DNA of 24,867 nt from DATAFO01 sp046728935 (GTDB taxonomy: Bacteria; Actinomycetota; Thermoleophilia; Solirubrobacterales; 70-9): NCBI GenBank assembly GCA_046728935.1, contig JBKPFS010000062.1, positions 1-24,867 of the forward strand, read 5' to 3'. A program made the translations under genes and the position numbers. Shown piece by piece: positions 7,123 to 13,913 of this stretch (position 1 is the stretch's first letter; the number at the start of each line of letters is the position of its first letter). The notes under the pieces are model-generated. The model was not told the origin of the DNA. It saw only the letters and a program-made list of their open reading frames with translations, and searched no databases.

Positions 7123-7881
7123 CTAGCCGACCCCCAGCAGCAGCACCGCCGAGCCGACGTGGTCCGGCGTGGGGGGGATCTCGCGGCGGTCGGCGAGCCG
7201 CAGGCCCGCCACCCGCGCCTCAGCCGCGAGCTCATCCGGGCCGACGGCATCGAGCCGGATGACGTCGAGCTCCTCGTCGAGCTCGCCGTCGGGTGCGATC
7301 CGCTGGCGCAGTCGCCGCAGCTCGAGACCGCCCGGGACTTCGCGAACCTCGATCGGCAGGCTCGAGTAGATCGCGCCGCCCAGCTCGCGGACGTCCGGGA
7401 GCGGCGACGAGGACCGTTCCGCGCTCGCGCCTGGACCCAGGAGGGTTACGGCGAGCCGCCCCCCCGGCTCGAGGTGCTCGGCCGCGCGCCGGAGCATCTC
7501 GCGGCGACCGACGGACCCGCCGAGGAGGTGGACGAGCTGCATCGGCGCCAGGATCAGCCGGAAGCGCCGGTCGAGGTCGAACTCGCGGGCGTCGGCCTCG
7601 ACCGCGTCCAGCTCGACTCCCCTGTCGGCCGCGCGCCGACGCAGCTCCGCGATCAGCTCACGGCGGTTGTCGAGCGCCACCATCGAGTGCCCCGCCGCCG
7701 CGAGGCGAAGCGCGACGCGTCCGGTCCCGCAGCCGAGCTCGAGGATCAGCCCGCCCGCCTCCGCGGCCAGTTCGTCCCAGAGCTCGAGGTCCCCGTCGTA
7801 GCCGCCGCACTCGACGTCCTGCCAGATCACGGCGTCTGCGAGAGGCGCCGCGTCGGGCCCGCTGTCGGTTCTCCGCTTCAC
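7123..7881 (-). CDS. Class I SAM-dependent methyltransferase within the murT-gatD operon
   Basis: A 252-aa protein with a SAM-binding motif I, LILELGCGTGRVALRLA (ELGCGTG at 48-54). Motif II-like MVALDNRRELIAELR, VEADAREFDLDRRFRLIL (adenine-site acid) and EHLEPGGRLAVTLL follow. The substrate is unknown. It starts at a GTG overlapping the murT stop (GTGA, 4 nt) and ends 2 nt before gatD, so translation is likely coupled with both. An in-frame extension upstream to 8094 lies inside murT and reads as Arg/Ala-rich antisense-like sequence, so it is rejected. Given its position, a target in peptidoglycan precursor or cell-envelope metabolism is a reasonable but unproven guess. Confidence 0.85.
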   Translation of the reverse strand: MKRRTDSGPDAAPLADAVIWQDVECGGYDGDLELWDELAAEAGGLILELGCGTGRVALRLAAAGHSMVALDNRRELIAELRRRAADRGVELDAVEADAREFDLDRRFRLILAPMQLVHLLGGSVGRREMLRRAAEHLEPGGRLAVTLLGPGASAERSSSPLPDVRELGGAIYSSLPIEVREVPGGLELRRLRQRIAPDGELDEELDVIRLDAVGPDELAAEARVAGLRLADRREIPPTPDHVGSAVLLLGVG

Positions 7882-9269
7882 TCCCAGTACTCCCCTGCCA
7901 GGCCGCGGTCGGCCAGCAGCCGCCTCAGCTCGAGCAGCGCGGTGTACGTGGGCAGGGCGAACAGCCTCGCGCGCGAGCGCTCGACGGCGAGGTCGAGCGA
8001 CGCGCCGATCTCCGGCTCGATCTGGATCGCCTCGTCCGCGACCCCGGCGTACTTGAGCCTCACCGCAAGCTCCGGCGCGCGGGTTCCGGCGCACATCACC
8101 CGCTCGACGGCGCCATCGAGGAGCTCGAAGTCGGCGTCCCAGATCCAGGAGACGTCGCGCCCGTCGGCGATCCGGTCGTTGAGCGCCATCCAGAGGTCCA
8201 GGCCCGCCGAGGCGCCGTTCCCGGCCCCCGCCTCGAGCCGCAGGGTGCGCAGGACCTCGTTCGTGCCGGCCGGGTTCTTGATCAGCAGGATCGAGACGGG
8301 CTTGTCCGCGACGTCGATCGTCTCCACGCGCCCGAACGCCGCCTCGGTCGACTCGAGGCCGCCGCGCGCCAGATCGAGGGGGACGTCGAGCCCCAACGCC
8401 GCGCTCAGGGCGGCGAGGGCGTTGTAGACGTTGTAGAGGCCGGGGAGCGGAAGCTCGATGCGCGTCTCGCCCTGGGGCGTGGTTATGTCAACCCGGGAGC
8501 CGGACATGCCGCGCAGCTCGATCCGTGTTGCGGTGACGTCCGGCGGCGGCCGGTCGGCGCCGCAGTTGGGGCACTCGTAGTGGCCGAGGTGACCGACGAA
8601 GGCGCGCTGGTACGAGTACGGGGAGCCGCAGCGCCGGCAGTGCTTGGCGTCGTGGGCGTGCTGGAGCTGGGGCAGGGCGTGCGTGGGGTCCTCGATCCCG
8701 AACCAGGTGACGCCGGGCCGGCGATTGAGGTCCCGGTCGCGGCCAAGGTCCGCCACGAGCGGGTCATCGGCGTTGAGCACGAAATCAGTCGCTCCCGCGC
8801 CCGTGGCGACGAATCGGGCCCAGTCGTCCGCGAGACGCTCGAGCTCGCCGTAGCGATCGAGCTGGTCGCGGAAGAGATTTCCGAGGACGATCAGGTGCGG
8901 GTGAAGGTCGGCGGCCACCTTCGGGAGCCAGGCCTCGTCGACCTCGAATAGACCCTCGTCGCCGCGTTGCTCGAGCAGCGCGGTCGCGACTCCCCAGGTC
9001 ATGTTCGACCCGGCGCGGTTGTGGACCGGTTCGCGGCCCGCGGCTCGCAGGGCCGAGGCGATCATCGACGCCGTCGTGGTCTTGCCATTGGTCGCGCTGA
9101 CGATCGTCGAGCCCCGCGCCAGGCTCTCGCCGAGGCGGGCGATCGCGTCAGGCGCGATCCGCAGCAGGAGGCGCCCCGGCAGGGTTGTGCCGCCGCCGCG
9201 ACCGCTGCGGCGACTGAGCCGACCCGTCGCGCGCGCAAGCGCGAGCTTGGCCCGGAAGCCGGGACTCAT
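7878..9269 (-). CDS. murT: Lipid II isoglutaminyl synthase, Mur ligase-like subunit MurT
   Basis: A 463-aa Mur ligase homologue that activates the lipid II D-Glu carboxylate with ATP and accepts ammonia from GatD. The ATP loop is ATNGKTTTASM (NGKTTT at 61-66). The Mur middle domain carries NRAGSNMTWGVATALL, FEVDEAW and LGNLFRDQLDRYGEL. A zinc-ribbon insertion is visible, with cysteines C211, C214, C233 and C236 (CRRCGSPY and CPNCGA), as in MurT structures. The C-terminal DUF1727 domain contains LIKNPAGTNEVLRTL and DVSWIWDADFE. Length fits the family. It overlaps the stop of the lipid kinase by ATGA and the next methyltransferase by GTGA, so the four genes are translationally linked. Confidence 0.96.
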   Translation of the reverse strand: MSPGFRAKLALARATGRLSRRSGRGGGTTLPGRLLLRIAPDAIARLGESLARGSTIVSATNGKTTTASMIASALRAAGREPVHNRAGSNMTWGVATALLEQRGDEGLFEVDEAWLPKVAADLHPHLIVLGNLFRDQLDRYGELERLADDWARFVATGAGATDFVLNADDPLVADLGRDRDLNRRPGVTWFGIEDPTHALPQLQHAHDAKHCRRCGSPYSYQRAFVGHLGHYECPNCGADRPPPDVTATRIELRGMSGSRVDITTPQGETRIELPLPGLYNVYNALAALSAALGLDVPLDLARGGLESTEAAFGRVETIDVADKPVSILLIKNPAGTNEVLRTLRLEAGAGNGASAGLDLWMALNDRIADGRDVSWIWDADFELLDGAVERVMCAGTRAPELAVRLKYAGVADEAIQIEPEIGASLDLAVERSRARLFALPTYTALLELRRLLADRGLAGEYWE

Positions 9270-10150
9270 CGCGCGGGAGGCGTCGCGGGGGCAATCACCT
9301 GCAGGGACCGTGGCAGCACGCGCACCGTCGCCGGCAGGTCCGTGAGGTGGTCGCCGTCGGCGTAGACGGCGAACGGGCGGTCGGCCTCGATCCGGACCGC
9401 GGCCGCGCGCCAGGTCTGGACCTCGAGCACCTCGAGGTGCTCGCCCTCGAAGATCTTCTTAAGCCCGCGCAGGAAGCGGAGCTTGCCGACGTTCCCGGTC
9501 GCACCGACGTCGAGCAGCCCATCGTCGATCTCGGCGTTCGGCGCCGCGTACATGCCCCCGCCATAGGCCTTGCTGTTCGCGGCGACCACGGTGTAGCCGG
9601 TGGTGCGTTCAAGGCGGCCGTTCATGTGGAGCGTGAAGGTCGCAGGCTTCCAGGCCGCGAGCGCGCGCAGCGCCGCGTAGAGGTAGACGAGCCTCCCCTT
9701 GACGAAGCGCGCATCGTTCGCGATCCGGTTCGCGTCGGAGTCGAACCCGCAGCTGGCGATGCACAGAAACCGCTTCCCGTTCGCCTCCCCGACGTCGATC
9801 ACCCGCTGGTGGCCCGCCGCGAGCACCTCGACCGCGCCCTCGGGTTCCGTCGGGATCCCGAGCACGCGCGCGAGGTCGTTGCCGCGCCCGCCGGGGACGA
9901 TGCCCATCACCGCATCGGTGCCCGCGAGGGCACCGCCGACCTGGCCGATCAGGCCATCCCCGCTCATCACGACCGGGACGTCCCCAGCGCTCGCAGCCTC
10001 GCGTGCTTCGGCGCAGCCGTGCTCGAGGCTCTCGGTGAAGGCCACGCGGTGGGTGAGGCCGCGTTGGCGCAACGCCGCCTCGACGCGAGGCAGCCGCTCC
10101 CGGGCACGCCCGCCGCCCGCGGAAGGGTTTACGAGCAGTACGAAGCTCAC
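9266..10150 (-). CDS. Diacylglycerol/lipid kinase family protein (YegS/DgkB-like)
   Basis: A 294-aa lipid kinase of the DAGK catalytic family, phosphorylating diacylglycerol or a related lipid. It starts with LLVNPSAGGGRARERLPRVEAAL, the typical first strand and glycine loop. The nucleotide loop reads VVMSGDGLIGQV where GGDGT is usual, followed by GIVPGGRGNDLARVLGIP (commonly GTGNDFAR). The second domain has the ANSKAYGGGMYAAPNAEIDDGLLDV signature and ADGDHL near the end. I chose GTG 10150 because it starts directly before the conserved strand; GTG 10204 would add 18 Arg-rich residues that lie inside a leader-like region. It is the first gene of the murT-gatD operon. Recycling of undecaprenyl or diacylglycerol lipids would fit envelope work, as inference. 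Confidence 0.88.
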   Translation of the reverse strand: MSFVLLVNPSAGGGRARERLPRVEAALRQRGLTHRVAFTESLEHGCAEAREAASAGDVPVVMSGDGLIGQVGGALAGTDAVMGIVPGGRGNDLARVLGIPTEPEGAVEVLAAGHQRVIDVGEANGKRFLCIASCGFDSDANRIANDARFVKGRLVYLYAALRALAAWKPATFTLHMNGRLERTTGYTVVAANSKAYGGGMYAAPNAEIDDGLLDVGATGNVGKLRFLRGLKKIFEGEHLEVLEVQTWRAAAVRIEADRPFAVYADGDHLTDLPATVRVLPRSLQVIAPATPPAR

Positions 10151-10166
10151 GAACCACCTGCGGCGG

Positions 10167-10208
10167 CTACGCCGCCTGACACTCGTATTTCGGTGGTAAA
10201 GCACTCAC
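10167..10208 (-). promoter_or_regulatory. Leader of the lipid kinase-murT-gatD operon with a 13-codon leaderless frame
   Basis: GTG 10208 opens a short frame (MSALPPKYECQAA, stop TAG) exactly 8 nt after a TAGGCT hexamer. It resembles the dut leader: both read GTGAG, then CC(A/C)CCGAAA, then GAGTGT or GCGTGT. A GGCGGC-TAC-GCCGCC hairpin (10162-10176) covers its end. The function is not known. Confidence 0.35.
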
Positions 10209-10216
10209 CAGATACC

Positions 10217-10222
10217 AGCCTA
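10217..10222 (-). promoter_or_regulatory. -10 hexamer TAGGCT of the lipid kinase-murT-gatD operon
   Basis: TAGGCT on the minus strand is followed by GGTATCTG and then a GTG. It is identical to the hexamers before dut and the peroxiredoxin gene. Confidence 0.45.
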
Positions 10223-10326
10223 TTCAGGCGCTGACGAAGCGAGTGAAGGATTCAGCCGCCACGGGCGGTCGAATGCTCCACTCACCATGGACGAGGCCCC
10301 AACCCGGAGGCGAGAGGGGCCCAGAT

Positions 10327-10977
10327 CTACCCGGACGACTTCCGGCCGACCCAGTAGGTCGCCCTCCCGGCACCGTCGGCCATAACAAGCTCGATCCCGC
10401 GACGGCGGAAGCCGCGGCTGAGCACGGACTCCGGCGTGTAGAACGGGGTCGCGGCGCCTCCGCTGGCGACCGCGATCGCGTGGCCGCCGGGGCGGAGCAC
10501 GCGGCCGATCTCGGCGAAGAACGGCGGCATGTTGAGCCCGACGACGAGGTCGAACGACTCCTCGTCGTAGGGAAGCGCGCCCGCATCGGCGACCTTGAAC
10601 GCGACACGGCCCTCCGGATCCAGCCCGATCTTGTGCTGGGCCGCGCGGATCATCTCCGCCGAGATGTCCACGCCGCGGACGCTCGCCCGCGGGTACTCGC
10701 GCGCGAGGAACAGCGCCGCCTCGCCGGTTCCCGTGCCCAGGTCGAGGATGCGCTCGGGCTCCTCCGCGACGTGGGTGACCGCCGTCGCCAACCCCGCCAG
10801 GTGATCGACCGAGCCGGCACCGGTGCGCTCATCCCATCCGAGCGCCACGCTGTCGAAGAACCGGCGCATCGGCGGCCTCAGCGCGGGCCACATCCAGGGC
10901 GCGCGAGCGATGATCGCGTTGAGGACGCGGCCGGCGATTCGAATCCGCGCCGGCGGCCCACGCCGCTCCTCCTCCAT
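10327..10977 (-). CDS. Class I SAM-dependent methyltransferase (UbiE-like)
   Basis: A 216-aa methyltransferase. Motif I is ILDLGTGTGEAALFLA (DLGTGTG at 79-85), motif II is VRGVDISAEMIRAAQ, followed by VADAGALPYDEESFDLVVGLN and IGRVLRPGGHAIAVA. This is the order of the UbiE/Methyltransf_11 group, which often acts on small molecules or quinones. The substrate is unknown. The start at ATG 10977 is the first plausible one; no Shine-Dalgarno or well-placed TAnnnT hexamer supports it. The gene is divergent from the cyclophilin lipoprotein with 35 nt between starts. The sequence after its stop (about 10280-10325) has GGCCCC and GGGGCC arms that could act as a weak terminator. Confidence 0.85.
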   Translation of the reverse strand: MEEERRGPPARIRIAGRVLNAIIARAPWMWPALRPPMRRFFDSVALGWDERTGAGSVDHLAGLATAVTHVAEEPERILDLGTGTGEAALFLAREYPRASVRGVDISAEMIRAAQHKIGLDPEGRVAFKVADAGALPYDEESFDLVVGLNMPPFFAEIGRVLRPGGHAIAVASGGAATPFYTPESVLSRGFRRRGIELVMADGAGRATYWVGRKSSG

Positions 10978-10998
10978 GGACCCATCTTGGCAAGCGGT

Positions 10999-11004
10999 TA
11001 GCCT
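10999..11004 (+). promoter_or_regulatory. -10 hexamer TAGCCT for leaderless cyclophilin gene
   Basis: TAGCCT ends 8 nt before ATG 11013 with no Shine-Dalgarno between. Confidence 0.5.
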
Positions 11005-11012
11005 CGCGGTCG

Positions 11013-11645
11013 ATGGGCGCTCCTCTCCGGCTCGCGCCGCTCGGCCTGATGCTCGCGACGGCTCTGCTGGTCGCCTGTGGCGGTGACGGCGGGGACGCGA
11101 ACGAGACCGCCGAGGGCGGCGTGCAGCAGTTCGAACGGCCCCACAAGCTGCTCGGGCGCGGCGAGCACGCGACGGCAGTGGTCGACACGAGCGAGGGAAC
11201 GTTCGAGATCGGGCTGGACACCGAGCGGTCGCCGAAGACGACGAACTCGTTCGGATTCCTCGCCGACCGGGGCTTCTACGACGGGCTCACGTTCCACCGC
11301 ATCGTCCCCGGGTTCGTGATCCAGGGCGGCGATCCGACCGGGACTGGCACCGGCGGTCCCGGTTACTCGGTCGACGAGCCCCCGCCGCCGCGGACGGAGT
11401 ACCTGCGCGGCACGGTGGCGATGGCGAAGACCTCCGTCGAGCCCCCCGGGCGCTCGGGCAGCCAGTTCTTCGTCGTCACGGCCGCCGACGCGGGCCTCGC
11501 GCCGCAGTACGCACTGCTGGGGAAGGTGACGAAGGGGTACGCGACCGTCGAGCGGATCTCGGAGCTGGGCGATCCCGCGAGCGGTCAGGAGGGAACGCCG
11601 CTCGAGGAGGTGACGATCGAGGGCGTGAGGATACGGCGGCGATAG
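11013..11645 (+). CDS. Cyclophilin-type peptidyl-prolyl cis-trans isomerase, lipoprotein
   Basis: A 210-aa PPIase exported as a lipoprotein. The signal peptide ends in a lipobox (LLVAC, with C22 the lipidated cysteine), then a Gly/Asp/Glu linker. The cyclophilin domain begins near residue 50: AVVDTSEGTFEIGLDTERSPKTTNSF, then FYDGLTFHRIVPGFVIQGGDP. R96 in FHR matches the catalytic arginine of cyclophilins and Q104 the substrate-binding glutamine. GSQFFVVTAADAG and YALLGKVTKGYATVERI follow. It would catalyse proline isomerisation during folding outside the membrane. Its stop codon forms part of the TAGGCT -10 of the peroxiredoxin gene downstream. Confidence 0.93.
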   Translation: MGAPLRLAPLGLMLATALLVACGGDGGDANETAEGGVQQFERPHKLLGRGEHATAVVDTSEGTFEIGLDTERSPKTTNSFGFLADRGFYDGLTFHRIVPGFVIQGGDPTGTGTGGPGYSVDEPPPPRTEYLRGTVAMAKTSVEPPGRSGSQFFVVTAADAGLAPQYALLGKVTKGYATVERISELGDPASGQEGTPLEEVTIEGVRIRRR

Positions 11646-11648
11646 GCT
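11643..11648 (+). promoter_or_regulatory. -10 hexamer TAGGCT upstream of the peroxiredoxin gene
   Basis: TAGGCT overlaps the TAG stop of the cyclophilin gene. It lies 11 nt before the ATG of a 13-codon leader frame, slightly further than at other genes here. Confidence 0.4.
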
Positions 11649-11659
11649 GCGGTATTCCG

Positions 11660-11701
11660 ATGAGGGGCATGCCCCGACAGCGGCGTGTGCTGGTGATTTG
11701 A
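11660..11701 (+). promoter_or_regulatory. Peroxiredoxin leader: 13-codon frame with GGGGCATGCCCC palindrome
   Basis: ATG 11660 starts a short frame (MRGMPRQRRVLVI) whose TGA overlaps the ATG of the peroxiredoxin gene by one base, so the two could be translationally coupled. It contains the perfect palindrome GGGGCATGCCCC (11664-11675), then GACAGCGGCGTGTG, matching the dut leader. The last part, TGGTGATTTGATGGC (11691-11705), is identical to the start region of the DUF3052 gene on the other strand at 13420-13434. Confidence 0.45.
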
Positions 11702-12168
11702 TGGCGAAGGCGAGCGAAGGCGCTGCCGCGCCGGATTTCGAGCTCGCCGGAACGGGTGGGCGCGAGTACCGACTCGCCGATTACCGCGGGCGATGGGTCG
11801 TGCTGGCCTTCTACCCCGGCGACTTCACGGCGGTCTGCACGAGGCAGTTCTGCTCCTACCGCGACCGCGACCGGGAGCTGTCCCAGCTCGACGCCGCGGT
11901 GCTCGGGATCTCGCCGCAGGACGTGGATTCGCACGAGCGGTTCGTCGCCGAGTACCACCTCAACGTGACGCTGCTCGCGGACGTCGACAAGGAAGTCGCG
12001 CGCTCCTACGGCGTCCTCGGCCCAGGCGGCTTCGTACGGCGGGCGATCATCATCGTCGATCCGGATGGCGTGATCCGGCACCGCGACGTGGCGATGATCG
12101 GGCTCAGCTACCGGCGGGTGGGCGAGATCGCGGCCGAGCTGGGCGAGTTGCGCACGCAAGCAGCGTGA
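11701..12168 (+). CDS. Peroxiredoxin (BCP/AhpE-like)
   Basis: A 155-aa thiol peroxidase reducing hydrogen peroxide and organic hydroperoxides. The active-site motif is FYPGDFTAVCTRQFC: the peroxidatic cysteine is C46 in the PxxxTxxC pattern, and C51 four residues on sits where BCP-type enzymes have their resolving cysteine. APDFELAGTGG at the N-terminus, LGISPQDVDSHERFV, LLADVDKEVARSYGV and the RAIIIVDPDGVIRH strand complete the thioredoxin-like fold. It starts at ATG 11701, which overlaps the stop of a short leader frame. Its stop overlaps the start of an alpha/beta hydrolase (GTGA), so the two form an operon. AhpE and BCP cannot be separated safely by eye. Confidence 0.92.
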   Translation: MAKASEGAAAPDFELAGTGGREYRLADYRGRWVVLAFYPGDFTAVCTRQFCSYRDRDRELSQLDAAVLGISPQDVDSHERFVAEYHLNVTLLADVDKEVARSYGVLGPGGFVRRAIIIVDPDGVIRHRDVAMIGLSYRRVGEIAAELGELRTQAA

Positions 12169-13016
12169 GCCTCGATCCACGCGGCCTCGAGGTCTCCTCG
12201 GCGGGCCTGACCCTGCGCGGAGAGGAGCTCGGCGAAGGGCCGCCCATCGTGCTCCTGCACGGCCTCACCGCGACGCGCCGATACGTCGTCCACGGCTCGC
12301 GGCTGCTGCCGCGGCGTGACTATCGCGTGATCTCCTACGACGCCCGCGGGCACGGCGAATCCGATCCCGCCCCGCCCGAGGCCGGCTACTCGTATCCGGT
12401 GCTGGCGGCCGACGCCGGGGCCGTGGTCGACCGGAGCGCGGGACAGCGGCGGGTGGTGCTGGCGGGACACTCGATGGGCGCGCACACCGCGGCGGCGTAC
12501 GCGCTCTCGAACCCCGAGCGCGTCGCGGCCCTGATCGCGATCGGTCCCGCCGCCCGCGGCGTGCCGAGCACGGAGGAGACGCTGGCCTACTGGGACGCGC
12601 TCGCCGACGGGCTCGAGCGCGGTGGGGTGGAGGGCTTCGTCGCCGCCTACGACCGCGGTCTCGACCCCGAGTGGCGAGAGACGCTGCTTCGCATCACCCG
12701 CGAGCGGCTGTCGCTTCACGCGCACCCTGAGGCCGTCGCCCGGGCGCTGCGTGAGGTTCCCCGATCGGTGCCGTTCGACGGTCTGGAGGAGCTCGATTTC
12801 CTCGACGTTCCTGCCCTGGTCGTCGCGAGCCACGACGACGCCGACCCGGGCCACCCGTACGCGATCGCCGAGGCCTGGGCCGAGCACCTTCCCCACGCGG
12901 AGCTGATCAGCGAGGAGCGGGGCCAGGCGCCGCTTGCTTGGCAGGGCGGACGGCTCTCACGCTCGATCGCCGCCTTCTGCGAGCGGCCGCCGGTCAGCGA
13001 GCGGCTAGCCGCCTGA
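12165..13016 (+). CDS. Alpha/beta-fold hydrolase
   Basis: A 283-aa hydrolase coupled to the peroxiredoxin gene through a GTGA overlap. The oxyanion-hole motif is VLLHGLTATRRY, the strand YDARGHGESDPAP follows, and the nucleophile elbow is VLAGHSMGAHTAAAYALS (GHSMG). The cap region is helical and acidic. The acid is probably in VVASHDDADPGHP. In the place where the catalytic histidine is usually found near the C-terminus, the sequence reads EERGQAPLAWQGGRLSRSI, with Q rather than H; the histidine in DPGHP may substitute. The substrate is unknown; esterase, haloperoxidase-like or lactonase activity are all possible. The gene overlaps the 3' end of the convergent DUF3052 gene by 12 nt. Confidence 0.87.
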   Translation: MSLDPRGLEVSSAGLTLRGEELGEGPPIVLLHGLTATRRYVVHGSRLLPRRDYRVISYDARGHGESDPAPPEAGYSYPVLAADAGAVVDRSAGQRRVVLAGHSMGAHTAAAYALSNPERVAALIAIGPAARGVPSTEETLAYWDALADGLERGGVEGFVAAYDRGLDPEWRETLLRITRERLSLHAHPEAVARALREVPRSVPFDGLEELDFLDVPALVVASHDDADPGHPYAIAEAWAEHLPHAELISEERGQAPLAWQGGRLSRSIAAFCERPPVSERLAA

Positions 13017-13424
13017 CCTGCGGCGATCCGCAATCCGGTAGACGAGCCGGAGCCCCGACCAGACCTCGTCGATGGCGCAGACCTTGCTGTCGACGAGGCC
13101 GGTGGCGAGCGCCACATCCCTGACCACGTCCTCGGTGAGATCGGTGGCCACGCCCGAGGTTCGCTTCGGCCAGGCGATCCAGAGTGCGCCGTGGGGGTCG
13201 ATCGCGGCGGCCAGTCGGGGGAACCGGCGCTCGAGGTCGGCGCGACGCTCGAAGAAGGCGACCACCACGTCGAGCGGCCCAACCGCCCGGTGCTTGATCC
13301 TGACGCTCGCCGGGAGGGCGCGGAGCACGCGGTCGAACTCGCGCGGGGCGCCGGGGAAGGCCACGATGTCCCCCTCGGCGATGCCGAGCTTCTTCGGCAG
13401 CGGCGTGCCCGAGTAGACGGCCAT
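13005..13424 (-). CDS. DUF3052-family protein
   Basis: A 139-aa protein of the DUF3052 family, recognisable from its opening YSGTPLPKKLGIAEGDIVAFPGAP. Later it has VVVAFFERRADLERRFPRLAAAIDPHGALWIAWPKRTSGVATDLTEDVVRDVALATGLVDSKVCAIDEVWSGLRLVYR. This family is widespread in Actinobacteria and its function is unknown. From memory, in Mycobacterium a DUF3052 gene (Rv2239c) lies next to the peroxiredoxin ahpE. Here it is convergent with a peroxiredoxin-hydrolase operon and shares start-region sequence with that operon. ATG 13424 is preceded by TATGGT with a 6-nt gap, so it may be leaderless. Its stop lies inside the 3' end of the hydrolase gene. Confidence 0.85.
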   Translation of the reverse strand: MAVYSGTPLPKKLGIAEGDIVAFPGAPREFDRVLRALPASVRIKHRAVGPLDVVVAFFERRADLERRFPRLAAAIDPHGALWIAWPKRTSGVATDLTEDVVRDVALATGLVDSKVCAIDEVWSGLRLVYRIADRRRSGG

Positions 13425-13470
13425 CAAATCACCATACCTACCCCTTTTGGGGCAATTAAATGCCCCTCAG
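13425..13470 (-). promoter_or_regulatory. DUF3052 upstream element with GGGGCA-TGCCCC palindrome
   Basis: The region contains GGGGCAATTAAATGCCCC (13449-13466) beside CCCCTTTTGGGG (13441-13452), then TATGGT (a -10 candidate), then the start region shared with the peroxiredoxin gene. Read on the minus strand it begins TGAGGGGCAT, as in the dut and peroxiredoxin leaders. Confidence 0.4.
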
Positions 13471-13483
13471 GGAACCCCCCGCC

Positions 13484-13489
13484 TATGCT
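13484..13489 (+). promoter_or_regulatory. -10 hexamer TATGCT for leaderless PRC-like gene
   Basis: TATGCT ends 8 nt before ATG 13498. Confidence 0.5.
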
Positions 13490-13497
13490 TGGGGGCG

Positions 13498-13842
13498 ATG
13501 AGCGGCGACGACGACGGATACGCGATCCACTACGCGGCGGTTGAGCGGGGCACCCCCATTTATGCCTCGGACGGGACCCGCGTGGGGACCGTCCGCCAGG
13601 TGGTCGATAACTTCCGGGAGCACATCCTCGATGGGATCGTGATCGAGGGCTCCGACGGTCGGATCAGGTTCGTCGACGGGCCAGAGGTGGCGCGAACCCA
13701 CGAACGAGCCGTGCGGCTGTCGATCGACGCCGACGAGGTCTCGCGGTTGCCGGCCCCGAAGCGCGGCGCCGGCGCCGTTCGGGCGAACGTCAAGGCGGGG
13801 AGGCTCTCGCGCCTCTTCGGCCGCACCTGGAAACGCGACTGA
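13498..13842 (+). CDS. PRC-barrel-like small protein
   Basis: A 114-aa protein. Residues 14-75 (RGTPIYASDGTRVGTVRQVV, DGIVIEGSDGRIRFVDG, ERAVRLSIDADEVSRLP) form the beta-rich pattern of a PRC-barrel or DUF2171-like domain: 'G..V...dG..lG.V..v' followed by a 'i.v....g...v....i' strand set. The C-terminal 35 residues are basic (KRGAGAVRANVKAGRLSRLFGRTWKRD). The function is unknown; PRC barrels often serve as small binding or assembly modules. It is probably leaderless (TATGCT, 8 nt). It is divergent from DUF3052, sharing a 73-nt control region. Confidence 0.65.
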   Translation: MSGDDDGYAIHYAAVERGTPIYASDGTRVGTVRQVVDNFREHILDGIVIEGSDGRIRFVDGPEVARTHERAVRLSIDADEVSRLPAPKRGAGAVRANVKAGRLSRLFGRTWKRD

Positions 13843-13852
13843 CGATCTGCAC

Positions 13853-13874
13853 CAGGCGCCACGCAAAGCGCCTG
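13853..13874. terminator. Hairpin after the PRC-like gene
   Basis: CAGGCGC (13853-13859) and GCGCCTG (13868-13874) form a perfect 7-bp stem with an 8-nt loop, starting 11 nt after the PRC-like gene's stop. There is no T tract, so it is a probable but weak terminator. Confidence 0.4.
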
Positions 13875-13913
13875 CGGCTCGGTCAACCGGGAGTAGCCTG
13901 CTCAGCCGCGGGG

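Noticed and set aside
10925..10950. tRNA T-arm-like sequence (GATTCGAATCC)
   Set aside because: It lies inside the methyltransferase coding sequence, and no acceptor, D or anticodon arms can be built around it.
11793..12164. In-frame N-terminal extension of the alpha/beta hydrolase
   Set aside because: It overlaps the peroxiredoxin gene in another frame and is Arg-rich; the GTGA overlap at 12165 is the natural start.
11660..13470. Inverted leader copies as ends of a transposon carrying peroxiredoxin, hydrolase and DUF3052
   Set aside because: A third copy before dut is tied to a promoter, the copies lie at start codons, and no transposase is present; a regulatory role fits better.
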